64,000 bases of DNA from CAUZFZ01 sp963579025 (GTDB lineage Bacteria; Planctomycetota; Planctomycetia; Planctomycetales; Planctomycetaceae), in the NCBI GenBank assembly GCA_963579025.1, contig CAUZFZ010000004.1, forward strand, positions 75,018-139,017, in the 5' to 3' direction. Positions within the stretch are counted from its first letter, which is position 1. Each line of letters begins with the position of its first letter. A program made the translations under genes and the position numbers. The notes beneath the pieces are model-generated. The model was not told the DNA's origin. It did not search any database and saw only the letters and a program-made list of their open reading frames with translations. Positions 24,209 through 34,200 of the stretch are shown piece by piece.

Positions 24209-27157
24209 ATGAATCGTGGTGCTTGTCCGCTGGTGATGATCGCGGCGTTCATCCTCGAAGCGTGGCTGCCATCGGCAGTCGCACAGAGGACGATCGCGAC
24301 GTCGAATCCTGGCGCGGTGGCGAACGCTGCCGCCGATCGGACGGCCGTCTACCGCATGCACATCGACTTGGACACGGACGCCTCACGAGTTGCCGTTCGC
24401 CAGTTGGTCCGCTGGACAAATCCCGGGCCGAAAGCGACAGACCGAATGCTGTTTCATGTGGTGCCAAATCATCGCCCCAATGCGAAACAGCTCGAAGTTT
24501 ACGAACGCACGGTCGAGTCGCTTCGGTTGAACCCGCGGACTTCAATTGACCGAGTGGGAAGACGCTTTCATCTGACGTCACTGACTCTCGACGGAAGAGA
24601 CCTCGAAACGTCAATCGACGCGGTGGCCGACACGCACCTCCACGTGGCCCTCGGTCGAACCGTGCAGCCGAGCGAATCCATCGAAGTTCAGCTCGACTAC
24701 TGGATCGATCTACCTCCGCTGCAGGGACGAGTTGGGCAGTTCCGCGGAGTGACGAATCTCCTCAACTGGTATCCGGTGCTGGCCGTGTTCGGCGAGAAAG
24801 GCTGGGATGCGACTCCGTTCGTCGGTTGGCATCAACCGTGGCACGTTGAGGTTGGCCACTACGACGTGACTCTGACGTTGCCAGTCGGCCAGCGAGTCGC
24901 CAGCGGCGGCCGTGTCGTCAGTCGAACGCAGGATCAGCACGGCCGTCAGGGGCTGAAGATTCAAGGGCGCAGTCTGCGGGACTTCACAATCGTGGCCAGC
25001 GACCGGTTCGAAGTTTACGAATCCGCGTTCGACGGTATTCCGATTCGGGTGCTCGCGTTTCCTGAGGATCAGGGGAATGCACGCCTGGCGCTGCAGATCG
25101 CGACGGAATCAATCCGTCGATTCTCACAGTGGTTTGGTCGTTATCCGTACCGCGAATTTGAACTCGTCGAGTCATACTTCGGTTGGAACGGCAACGAGTC
25201 GTCGGGCCTGGTGATGATCGACCAGCGCATTCTCGATGCGCCTCGCCGAGCAGGCCGATATGTCGAGCACCTGGTGACTCACGAAATCTGTCACCAGTGG
25301 TGGTACTCCGCGGTCGGCACGGACGGCTTTCGTGAACCGTTCATGGATGAATCGATCGTGACGTGGCTGACCCGCGTCGCCATTGAAGACAAGTACGGTG
25401 CGAACGCGGAGGTGTTGTCCCTGCCAGGTTCCGGCATCTGTCAGCTTCCGAACATTCCTTATCGAACGCTCGTCCACAGCGGCTTCGATCTGTACCGCGA
25501 CCGCGGCGGGACAACGCCAACTGATACGCCGCTCGATGCACTCGGCCACGTCCACAACCTGTTCTTTCTGGTTTACGACCGCGGCGCCCGAGTCGTCGGC
25601 ATGATTCAGAACCGGCTCGGCCGCGAGCGGTTCCTGGCATTCCTGAGGCACATCTACCAGCGCTACCGATTTCGGATCGTGCATCTCTCCGACTTTCAGC
25701 GAGAGCTGGAAGACTTCACTGGCGAGAGCTGGGACGAGTTCTTTGATGGCTGGCTGCGAACGTCCGGTGTGACCGACTGGGCCATCACAAGTGTGAAGAC
25801 TCACCAGCACGCCAATGAGCATCACACAACTGTGTTGATCGATCAGCACGGTGAGATTGCCGAGCCGGTCGACGTACAGCTCCGCACAGCGGATGGGAAG
25901 CTGCAGCGTTTGCGATTGAATCCTCAGCAGGTATTCGCTGGCTCATCCGCCTCGTGGATAGAGCGCGATGAGTCGCAACAGTGGCGACTCACTTTTACGT
26001 CGGATGCGAAACCGAAGCAGGTCGAAATCGACCCCGACGGAAGTGTTCTCGACGGCTACCCATTCAACAATCGGTGGAAACAGGAACCGTCCATTCGTTT
26101 CAGCCCGCTGTTCACACCGATCGACGAAGCCCCGATTGTTCATCCGATCGATCGGCCGTCGATCGTCTTCGGTCCGAACATTGACATGGAGTCACGCATT
26201 GGACTGCGTGCGGCATTGATTCGCGGAAACGACTATCGCATCTCGCCGTTTCTGGCCTACACGTTCGAACCCAACTACGAGCACTTCTCCGCCGGAGTCG
26301 ACGCGATCTTCTACAACGTACCCGCTCCAAACTGGCAGATCGGAGCCCGCTACGAGCACGCTCTATTTACAAACCTCGATAACGATCCAGGCAGTCAGAC
26401 GCGGCTCTATCTGAGAAAAGTGCTGGCCTATACAACAAGCCTCGTCTACCCGAATCTCAGTTATTTTGATTTCTACTTCCGGGGCGGTGACAACTTCTTT
26501 CCGGACGAGGACACAACGACGCCGACCGATCCACGCGTTGAAGACTACCGAGACGTCCGAGCCTTCGGAGTTTCCTTTCATGCTGACACCCGGCTGCCGT
26601 ATTGGAACCCGGATACGGGCTGGTTGTTTGACGCCGAATACGAACACGGATTCCGCGAGTTTGGCGACGGACAGGCCTACGATCGCATTCAGGGTCAGGG
26701 TTCGATCGTGCAGCGCCTGCCCGATGGTCTCGGGTGGCTTTCGGAAACGAAACTCGCCGGCCAGCTTGGTGCCGGCTACGGATTTCCGAATAACGGCGAG
26801 CACTTTCGATTCGGCGGACCGGGCCGATTCCGAGGACTGCATTCCAACCGGCTCGAAGGCAACGCCTTCTGGATCGCGTCCGCAGAGTGGCGTTATCCGA
26901 TTCTCCAGGACCTCGACTACGAAGTTGCCGACAACTTCGCGGCGCTGCGATCCGTCTTCGGAGCCGTCTTCTACGACTGCGGCGAGTCCTACCTCTTCGA
27001 TCGCTCGACCGGTTTCGAGCAGGCCCTCGGGACCGGCCTCTACTTCGAAGTTCCACTTCTCAGCTTCGTCGAGAATCTGACGTTTCGCCTGGAGTACGGT
27101 CGCTGCCTGGACCGAGGTTCGGACGCCTTCTGGTTCGGACTTTACCGAGCATTCTAA
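24209..27157 (+). CDS. M1-type metallopeptidase fused to an outer-membrane beta-barrel
   Basis: The product is 982 residues with a signal peptide (ACPLVMIAAFILEAWLPSAVA). Residues about 60-560 are an M1 peptidase. H358-E-I-C-H362 and E381 give a perfect HExxH-x18-E zinc site, and FGWNGNESSGLVMID takes the place of the GxMEN substrate motif. Residues about 640-982 are strand-rich with alternating aromatic residues. They contain FRFGGPGRFRGLHSNRLEGN, similar to the conserved RG-containing loop of Omp85/D15 surface-antigen barrels, and end in Phe (FGLYRAF), an outer-membrane beta-signal. I infer a peptidase domain held at the outer membrane by its own barrel. Peptidase and barrel calls are each good; the joint function is unknown. 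Confidence 0.85.
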   Translation: MNRGACPLVMIAAFILEAWLPSAVAQRTIATSNPGAVANAAADRTAVYRMHIDLDTDASRVAVRQLVRWTNPGPKATDRMLFHVVPNHRPNAKQLEVYERTVESLRLNPRTSIDRVGRRFHLTSLTLDGRDLETSIDAVADTHLHVALGRTVQPSESIEVQLDYWIDLPPLQGRVGQFRGVTNLLNWYPVLAVFGEKGWDATPFVGWHQPWHVEVGHYDVTLTLPVGQRVASGGRVVSRTQDQHGRQGLKIQGRSLRDFTIVASDRFEVYESAFDGIPIRVLAFPEDQGNARLALQIATESIRRFSQWFGRYPYREFELVESYFGWNGNESSGLVMIDQRILDAPRRAGRYVEHLVTHEICHQWWYSAVGTDGFREPFMDESIVTWLTRVAIEDKYGANAEVLSLPGSGICQLPNIPYRTLVHSGFDLYRDRGGTTPTDTPLDALGHVHNLFFLVYDRGARVVGMIQNRLGRERFLAFLRHIYQRYRFRIVHLSDFQRELEDFTGESWDEFFDGWLRTSGVTDWAITSVKTHQHANEHHTTVLIDQHGEIAEPVDVQLRTADGKLQRLRLNPQQVFAGSSASWIERDESQQWRLTFTSDAKPKQVEIDPDGSVLDGYPFNNRWKQEPSIRFSPLFTPIDEAPIVHPIDRPSIVFGPNIDMESRIGLRAALIRGNDYRISPFLAYTFEPNYEHFSAGVDAIFYNVPAPNWQIGARYEHALFTNLDNDPGSQTRLYLRKVLAYTTSLVYPNLSYFDFYFRGGDNFFPDEDTTTPTDPRVEDYRDVRAFGVSFHADTRLPYWNPDTGWLFDAEYEHGFREFGDGQAYDRIQGQGSIVQRLPDGLGWLSETKLAGQLGAGYGFPNNGEHFRFGGPGRFRGLHSNRLEGNAFWIASAEWRYPILQDLDYEVADNFAALRSVFGAVFYDCGESYLFDRSTGFEQALGTGLYFEVPLLSFVENLTFRLEYGRCLDRGSDAFWFGLYRAF

Positions 27158-27195
27158 CCAAACACGCCCCAAAATCTGACCGACAAGGATGTCAC

Positions 27196-27750
27196 ATGGC
27201 CCATTCCGAACAATTCACTTTCGTCGAAACAGTACGCCAATTCCTGCCGCACTATTTCCGGAACAGTCGAGTTCTGGAGGTCGGAAGCTGGGGTGCCAAC
27301 GGAAGCGTGCGACCGCTCTTTGAAAACCGTGACTACACCGGAGTCGACATTGCCGCTGGTCCGGGTGTCGACGTTGTCTGTCCCGGTCAGGTTTTGAATC
27401 ATCCTGCCGCATCCTACGAAGCGGTGATTTCGTGCGAATGCTTCGAGCACAATCCGTGCTGGCACGAGACGTTTCTCAACATGGTCCGCATGTTGAAGGC
27501 TGGCTGTCTATGCATCGTCTCGTGTGCCTCGATGGGACGAAGCGAACACGGAACGTGTCGCATGGGGGCGACCGCGTCACTCACCGCGGAGACCGATCAC
27601 AGTGGTGACTACTACCGGAATCTCCTGGAATGCGACTTCACACGCCGCTTTCATCCCGGCGAGTTTTTCGACTCGTCATTCCTTCACGACAATATCTACC
27701 GGAAAGACCTCTACTTCGTCGGACATCGCCGCGTGGCAATGCTCCGTTAA
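27196..27750 (+). CDS. SAM-dependent methyltransferase, class I
   Basis: The product is 184 residues from the ATG at 27196, with AAGGA eight bases before it. A longer upstream frame runs over the peptidase gene and is rejected. RVLEVGSWGANGSVRPLF is motif I, YTGVDIAAGPGVDVV carries the acidic residue after strand 2, and VISCECFEHNPCW corresponds to the D/E-x-h-x-H post-strand-4 region. NMVRMLKAGCLCIVSCAS is the following helix and strand. The substrate is unknown. Its stop codon overlaps, tail to tail, the stop of the small minus-strand frame at 27747. Confidence 0.85.
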   Translation: MAHSEQFTFVETVRQFLPHYFRNSRVLEVGSWGANGSVRPLFENRDYTGVDIAAGPGVDVVCPGQVLNHPAASYEAVISCECFEHNPCWHETFLNMVRMLKAGCLCIVSCASMGRSEHGTCRMGATASLTAETDHSGDYYRNLLECDFTRRFHPGEFFDSSFLHDNIYRKDLYFVGHRRVAMLR

Positions 27751-27971
27751 ACGGCGAGGTCGTACAGCGTGTCTACGCCCTGCATCGTGCTGAGTATCTG
27801 ACGCCAGAAGCCGTGCTGGCTGGCGAGACGGCGGGCGTACAGCAGGTTGGCTTCTTCGGCAGTCACTTCGCGATTGCCCGCTTCGTATTCGTCGTGGTCG
27901 TGGTTCCCGAGTTCCCCCAGCGGTGCGACGAACGCACGGGTCACGTGGGTGTCCGGTCCATACACATACAC
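27747..27971 (-). CDS. Small hypothetical protein at the end of the efflux operon
   Basis: The product is 74 residues: MYVYGPDTHVTRAFVAP, then an acidic His/Asp stretch (GELGNHDHDEYEAGN) and a helical tail (VTAEEANLLYARRLASQHGF). Composition is protein-like. It lies 41 bases after the TolC-like gene on the same strand, so it could be the last gene of that operon. No family was recognised. It might also be a residual 3' fragment. Confidence 0.45.
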   Translation of the reverse strand: MYVYGPDTHVTRAFVAPLGELGNHDHDEYEAGNREVTAEEANLLYARRLASQHGFWRQILSTMQGVDTLYDLAV

Positions 27972-28012
27972 GCTCGACCCCAGCCATCCCAGTAGTCAAC
28001 GTTGACGAAGCA

Positions 28013-29740
28013 CTACTTCGCTTGTGGCGGTTCACCCACGGATCGCAGCAGCGAGAACTGTGCTTCGTTGTATGAGACAACCGCACGCAGGTAGCGACGC
28101 CGGGCTGTCACCAGACTGTTGATCGCCTGCTGCGCTTCGATCGGTCGCAATTCACCGCCTTCGATGCCTGCCAGATTCAATGGCAACGCATCCTCGGCCG
28201 ATTTGAGCTGCGCGGCAGCCGCGTCGATCTGTGCCCGGCGATGTCGGACTCGCGCATGTGCCTGGGCGATCTCGACGGCCACCTGATCCTGGAACGACTC
28301 CAAAGTCAGACTTGCCTGCCGCTGCTGGCTCTCGCGTTCCGCGAGCATGGCGGCGTTTCCGAATCCCAGATTTCGAACCTCCCACACCGCCAGAGCATCG
28401 ATGTCGACGCGGTCCTGCAGATTGCTGAATTCGCTGTCCGCTCCGCCGGCAAATCCGCCAGCACTCATTCCCGCCTGAAGATTCGGGAGCCACGGCCGAA
28501 GTTGTTCCTGGCGGGTTCGCTGAACAGCCGCATTGGCGAGAGCACGCTGCCGCAGCAGTTCCGGTCGATAGTTCATGCCCTGAGACAACAGTTCGCTCAA
28601 CGGCACGTCCGCGGCCACGATCTCGAGGGGAACGGGTTGCGCGTCCGTCGCGTACAGCGTTGTTTCGACGGGCAGACGAAGCAATCGGGCCAGCTCGGCC
28701 GACGCGACATCTCGTTGTTCTTCGGCTTCGGATTTCCGCCGCCTCTGTTCTGACAGGTCTGCATCGGCCCGAAGCGCATCTGCTTCCAGGCCTGCCCCGG
28801 CATTAGCAAACTCCCGCGTCAGCCTGGCCAGTTTCTGTGAGTGCTCAATCGCTTCGTTCGCGATCGCAACACTCGACTGGGCTTCCTGCAGATCCAGCCA
28901 CGCCACGGTGACTCGGTACAGCGTGTCGTTGTAGGCCGCGGAATGGTCAGCCTCTGACGCCACCTGGGTCTGCTGAGCTGCCAGCGGTTCAAACCAGGCA
29001 TCAACGGGAGATAGATTGGCCACCATTCGAATAGGGCCACCCGCTCCACCCGCTAGTGGACCGCCGCCGAGGACAGGGCCGCCACCCACAAACACTGACT
29101 GGCGATCCACCTCAACGACACTTCCATCCGTTGCCTGAATCTTACCCGTGTGACTGTTGAATCCGACCCCTGCATTCAAGGACGGGAGCCACATCACCTC
29201 AGCGGCATTCAATTTCGAAATCGCTTCCTGAATCCGTTCACCAGCCAGGGCGATCTGCAGGTTGTTGCCGCCAGCCAGTTGCAACGCGGTAGTCAGATTC
29301 AATGGATACAGATCAGCATCCGCCGCTAACGATTCACCATCACCGCCAGTCGATTCGATTCGTTCAAGAGAGACGGTTTGAGCAACCGGGCCCACGTCAA
29401 TCACGGCGGGAACGGTGTACTCTGTTTCTGTGCCCGGAACGAGCGGAACTCTGCTTGATGATGGGCGCCAGCCAGCTTGTTGGATCACCTGAGGCTCGGG
29501 AGTTGCGATGGTCGCATTCTGCGACACGACAGTCTTCTGCGGTGATCGGTAGGCCGAAATGCTCGGAACAGTTTGGGGTGAGGCTGGCGGAGCAGCTTCT
29601 GCGACAGGCGATGCGGTGGCGGCCGATCCCGTGTGCATATCGACGGCAAACGAGCCCGAACCGGTCTGCATCGAGAACCGACAGCCGGTCAGAGCCAGTA
29701 CGCTCAGGCACAGGGTCGCGGTTGAAGTGATACGCATCAT
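28013..29740 (-). CDS. TolC-family outer-membrane efflux lipoprotein
   Basis: The product is 575 residues. The N-terminus (TATLCLSVLALTGCRF) has a lipobox with the acylated Cys near residue 20. After a Pro/Ser/Thr-rich linker, two outer-membrane-efflux-protein repeats are visible as long helices (LARLTREFANAGAGLEADAL, EAEEQRDVASAELARLLRLP and AAAQLKSAEDALPLNLAGIE). It forms the exit duct of the tripartite pump with the two genes upstream. A Gly-rich insert (FVGGGPVLGGGPLAGGAGG) sits before the first repeat. The start is ATG-ATG at 29740/29737. Confidence 0.9.
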   Translation of the reverse strand: MMRITSTATLCLSVLALTGCRFSMQTGSGSFAVDMHTGSAATASPVAEAAPPASPQTVPSISAYRSPQKTVVSQNATIATPEPQVIQQAGWRPSSSRVPLVPGTETEYTVPAVIDVGPVAQTVSLERIESTGGDGESLAADADLYPLNLTTALQLAGGNNLQIALAGERIQEAISKLNAAEVMWLPSLNAGVGFNSHTGKIQATDGSVVEVDRQSVFVGGGPVLGGGPLAGGAGGPIRMVANLSPVDAWFEPLAAQQTQVASEADHSAAYNDTLYRVTVAWLDLQEAQSSVAIANEAIEHSQKLARLTREFANAGAGLEADALRADADLSEQRRRKSEAEEQRDVASAELARLLRLPVETTLYATDAQPVPLEIVAADVPLSELLSQGMNYRPELLRQRALANAAVQRTRQEQLRPWLPNLQAGMSAGGFAGGADSEFSNLQDRVDIDALAVWEVRNLGFGNAAMLAERESQQRQASLTLESFQDQVAVEIAQAHARVRHRRAQIDAAAAQLKSAEDALPLNLAGIEGGELRPIEAQQAINSLVTARRRYLRAVVSYNEAQFSLLRSVGEPPQAK

Positions 29741-29754
29741 TGGTCGCCGTCGTT

Positions 29755-29871
29755 AGTTTGTAGTAACTGCCGTTTGTAGTAACCGCATTTATGCGGTTGA
29801 ACCGTAAAGCTCGAAACCGAGTCGCAACGTGAGTCGGATATATCCGGCTACTACGAACTCCCGGCTACGAA
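29755..29871. repeat. REPIN/MITE-like element, GTAGTAACCGCAT family, copy 1
   Basis: The left end has GTTTGTAGTAAC twice, the second running into CCGCATTTATGCGG. The right end has CCGGATATATCCGG followed by CTACTACGAAC. The arms face each other, and GAGTCGCAAC-like sequence lies inside. The same parts in the same order form the 156-bp element at 41958-42113. This copy lies inside the efflux operon: its right end overlaps the stop codon of the adaptor gene, and its left end lies 14 bases before the TolC start. Confidence 0.8.
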
Positions 29872-31217
29872 TCCTTCGGGATCCACACCGCGTTCGTTGC
29901 ATCGACCTTCTGACCGTCGCTCAACTGGCCTCCACCAGACCGAACAACCCGATCGCCCTTATTCAGCCCCGAGGCAATGCCCACGACATTGCCGTCCTCG
30001 TAGTTCACTGTGAGAACTCTCTTTTTGACCGTATCGCCTTCCACCACGAAGACGTATTTCTCTGCTCCAGAGATCACCAGTGCCGACGATGGGACCACCG
30101 GGTTGTCCTCAAGTTTCGCCAGCGTGATTGTGACGTAGCCGTAATAGCCCGGTCGCAGTTTCCCTTCTGCATTGGACAGGTCCACTTCCACTCGCAGCAT
30201 TCGCGACGCTGGATTCAACCCCGCGGAGAACCGGGAGACCTTGCCTTCAAACGATTCCCCCGGCAACACACTTACGCGGTCCAGCACGGCCATGTCATCC
30301 AGTCCAAGCAGAGCGACTCGGCTCATGGGAACATCAAGACGCACGCGGACATTATCCACACGTGCCACCTGCAACACCGGCTTCGCGGCACTGTTCCCGT
30401 CCGCGGACTGGATAAAGTCACCCGGGTCGGCCATCCGCTTTATGACAGCTCCATCGAAAGGGGCGACGATATAGGCATACTTCGACATCGTCTCGACATA
30501 GGCGAATTCGGCGTCGGCCACTTCCAGCCCGGCGTCCGCTATCGACTGATCTTCTTTAGCGGTTGTCTGATGAGCGGCCGCTGCGGCGACCATTGCCTGC
30601 GCCGAATTCACGCGGGCATTGGCAGTACCGATTGCCGCATTCGCGGCATCCAACGCAAACTTCGCGGCATCGACCAGTTCCTGACGTACGGAACCAGCGA
30701 GTCCGCTTAAACGCTTGAAGTCGGCGTCGGCCTTGTGCATCAACGCCTGTTTCTCTTTCAGCTCTGCATTCGTTTCCGCCAGCATGGCTGTGGCGCTGGT
30801 GACTTGCGATGTCGCTTCAGTAATCGCCGCCGCCGCACGTCGCTGGCTGGCTGCGGCCTGCTTCTGTAGAGCCTGTTTTTGTTTCAATTGTTGAAGCACT
30901 TCGGGGATGTAGAGTTGAGCCAGGACATCCCCACGCTTCACGGTGTCCCCCAGATCCACATCGATCTTTGCCAGATACCCGCCGACCTTGGCATACAGGT
31001 CCGCTGTTTCGAATCCTTCCACGGAACCGGCCACCACGACGTCTTCCGTCAGGTCGACTGCCGGCACGGTGATCGTTTCGACACGCGCGGTACTGGCGTC
31101 GGCGGAGTTTGCGTCGGTCATGACATTGGCCTGACCACATCCGCTGACCGCAAACGTCAGCAGACCGCACGCCAGAAATGATCCGGCGACCGCTACAGGA
31201 TAGTAGACGCGACTCAT
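29865..31217 (-). CDS. RND efflux periplasmic adaptor (membrane-fusion protein)
   Basis: The product is 450 residues. SGCGQ near residue 25 is a lipobox. The lipoyl/hairpin region opens with VVAGSVEGFETADLYAKVGG and KIDVDLGDTVKRGDVLAQLYI. A long Ala/Gln-rich coiled coil (about 105-245) follows, then YAYIVAPFDGAVIKRMADPG and the beta-barrel domain (RVRLDVPMSRVALL). It bridges the inner-membrane RND permease to the TolC-like protein. It sits 29 bases after the permease gene; a small TTACGCCGAAGGCGTTA dyad lies in that gap. Confidence 0.93.
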   Translation of the reverse strand: MSRVYYPVAVAGSFLACGLLTFAVSGCGQANVMTDANSADASTARVETITVPAVDLTEDVVVAGSVEGFETADLYAKVGGYLAKIDVDLGDTVKRGDVLAQLYIPEVLQQLKQKQALQKQAAASQRRAAAAITEATSQVTSATAMLAETNAELKEKQALMHKADADFKRLSGLAGSVRQELVDAAKFALDAANAAIGTANARVNSAQAMVAAAAAHQTTAKEDQSIADAGLEVADAEFAYVETMSKYAYIVAPFDGAVIKRMADPGDFIQSADGNSAAKPVLQVARVDNVRVRLDVPMSRVALLGLDDMAVLDRVSVLPGESFEGKVSRFSAGLNPASRMLRVEVDLSNAEGKLRPGYYGYVTITLAKLEDNPVVPSSALVISGAEKYVFVVEGDTVKKRVLTVNYEDGNVVGIASGLNKGDRVVRSGGGQLSDGQKVDATNAVWIPKDS

Positions 31218-31246
31218 CAGTCAGTCCCCTTACGCCGAAGGCGTTA

Positions 31247-34200
31247 TTACTCACTCGCCAGTTGGCTCTCAGGCCGTTTGACGATTGCATACAGACACGG
31301 CACAACGAATTTTGGTAGCAACGTCGCCGCGATCACCGCGCCAACAATCGTGAGCGCCAATGGTCGATCCGCGTCGCCGCCAGCGAAGCCAACTGCCATC
31401 GGCAGCAGTGCCAGAATCGTTGTGACCGACGTCATCAGGATGGGCCGGAAACGAACGATCGCCGCTTCGTAGACAGCCTCTTCCGGAGTACTGCCTTCGC
31501 GAACTTTGTGGTCTGCGAAGTCCAGAAGAACGATTGAGTATTCCACAACGATTCCGGCCATCATGATGATGCCCATCAGCGTCTGGATGTTGAGGTTCGT
31601 TCCGGTCAGCCACAGAATCCACGCGACGCCAACGAGTCCCAGTGGGATCGTCACCATCACAACCCACGGAGTTGTGAATGATCGCATCAGCGCGACCATC
31701 GCCAGAAAGACCAGCACGGCCGCCAGGATCAATCCACCGACAAAGTCCCAGAACGCGCGACGCATGCTGCGGACTTCGCCCTGCATTTCGACCGTGTAGC
31801 CGCGTCCGGCGAAGTCGGGCCCGTTGACTCCGTACACCTGCGGTTCGGTGAGTCGGTGTGTGAGTTGATCAAACCAGCCGCCTGGCGGGACTTCGGTTTC
31901 CAGTTGCAACGGCGTGCTGGCTTCCAGTTTTCGTTCGATCGCTGAGCAGACGGAGCCCACGTCGTAACCAGGCAACACGTTGACGTAGATGTCGGTGACT
32001 CGTGTGATGTTGCGGTGATTGACCACGGCCGGCCGCGTTGTCTGCTCAATGGTGGCGACATTCTGCAGCGGAATGGACTGCGTGCTGCCTTCACCAGTGA
32101 TCGGCACATAACGCAGCGTATCCAGCGAGTTGATGTCCTCTTCCGCGTACTGCACACCCAGGAAGTAGTGATTGCCGTTTTTCGGACTGATCCAGAACGC
32201 CGGTTCGAAATTGACCGAGCTGTTCGTCGCGCTGACGACATTCTTCATCACGTCGTCAACATTCAGTCCTTGATGTGCCGCCAGGACGCGATCGATGTTG
32301 ACCTCCAGAGCGGGGTAGTCCGTTCGCTGAGCGATCCGCACGTCGGCCGTTCCCGGGACACTCGCGGCGGTATCGCGAACGTGTCGAGCAATCTCCTGCG
32401 CGGTCTCAAGGTTTGACCCGGCAATCTGGAAGTGAATCGGCGACGGCTCGCCCATGTTCAGGGCGGCAGTCAGCATTCCGCCCGTATCGAATGCAAAGTC
32501 GACCGAGCCGAACTCAGGATGATTGTTCAGCTTCTCCCGTAATGCAGTCACAACATCGAAGACACCGCGTCGGCCCGGCTTGTCCTTGAGCTGCACCAGC
32601 ATGAACGTGTCCATGGGACCGTTATTTGGCGTGTAAGCCGCCGGCCAGTCCATCAGGACGCCGATGTTGGAAATCAGCATCTGGAGTTTCGAGTCGGGAC
32701 GTTCTTCCAGACCGATGGCAAACCCGGGATCCGGATCGCCCAGTTCTTCGATGATCTCGCGTTCGACGCGTTTGACCATTTCCTCGGTGCGCTCGATACG
32801 CGTCCCGGACGGCATGCGCATGTAGATCGTGAACTGCCCGCTGTCGACCTGCGGGAACAGTTCGGTTCCCGTTTGAGTGAACAGAAACATCGAGCCCACG
32901 AAAATCACGAACGCAACCAACAACGTCAACCACTTGTGTCGCAGCGTGCTCTTGAGCATGCGGCTGTAAACGTTGATCACCGGCTGCAGCCAGCCGCCGT
33001 CATTCTCTTCGTCCGGGACGCCCTTGGCTGCCAGCATCCTTGCGGCACACACCGGCACGAAAAAGATGGCCACAAGGAAAGACGCCACAACTGCAAACGA
33101 CACTGCCAGGGCAAGTGGCGTGAACAGGAAGCGCGCAATGCCCGACAGGAATACAATCGGGTAGAAGACGAGAATGAATGTCAGGGTCGACACGAAGATC
33201 GGCAGCGCCACTTCGCGTGTCCCGTTGATCGCCGCGTCTGTGACGGATTCGCCCTGTCGCGCGTGGCGCATGATGTTCTCGATCACCACGATCGACTGAT
33301 CAATCAGAATGCCGACGGCGAGCGCCAGCCCGCCCAGAGTCATCGCGTTAATGGTATCGCCGGTGTAGAACAGGCCGATCAATGCGGCCAGCACTGACAG
33401 CGGAATTGACAGCAGAATGATGGCTGTGAGCCGCCAGCTTCTCAGAAACAGAATGACGATCAGTCCGGCGAACAGTGCTCCGAAGGACGCGGCGATGATC
33501 AGGCCGTCCACACTTTCACGCACGCCGGTCGATTGGTCCATCACGACCGACAGCACCAGGCTCTGCATCTTCGGATTGTCGGAGTTCATCTCCTTCAGCC
33601 GCGACAGAATGCGAGCCAGCCGTTCTTTGATCGAACCGACGATTTCGAGCGTGTTCTCACCCGGCTGGCGATAGATCGGAATGTAGACCTGTCGCGATCC
33701 GTTCGTCCGCACGATGTTCGACTGAATCTGCTTCGCATCCTTGACCGTGCCAATGTCGCCGATCAGTACGGGAGCACCATCGACCATCTTGATCGGCGCG
33801 TTGTTCAGTTTCTCAACGGCGTCGGGTATCGCGTTCGTGTAGAGCTGGAAGTCGAAGTCGCCCATCTTGGCGTTGCCGGCCGGGATAAGCACGTTCTGTT
33901 TGAGCAGTGCTTTCTGGACATCCAGCAGCGACAGCCCGCGCGCTTCCAGTTTGCCGCGATCCACGTAACACAGGATGCGTCGCAGCGTTCCACCATAGAC
34001 AGCGGGCGCAATGACGCCGCGGATCGACTGCAGCCGATTGCGCAGCTCGTAATACGCGATGTCGTAGAGTTCCTTTTCGGTCATCTCCGGATGCGACACG
34101 CTGACCAGGCACAGCGGCACGGATGCGGTCGGGTCGAATGGCATGACCATCGGCGGGACCGTGCCCGGCGGCAGGTAGAACATGTCGCTGACCGCGTAGC

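Noticed and set aside
26887..27195. Upstream extension of the methyltransferase frame
   Set aside because: It runs in another frame over the end of the M1-barrel gene; its Arg/Pro-rich translation is a shadow, and a good ribosome site exists at 27184-27188 for the ATG at 27196.
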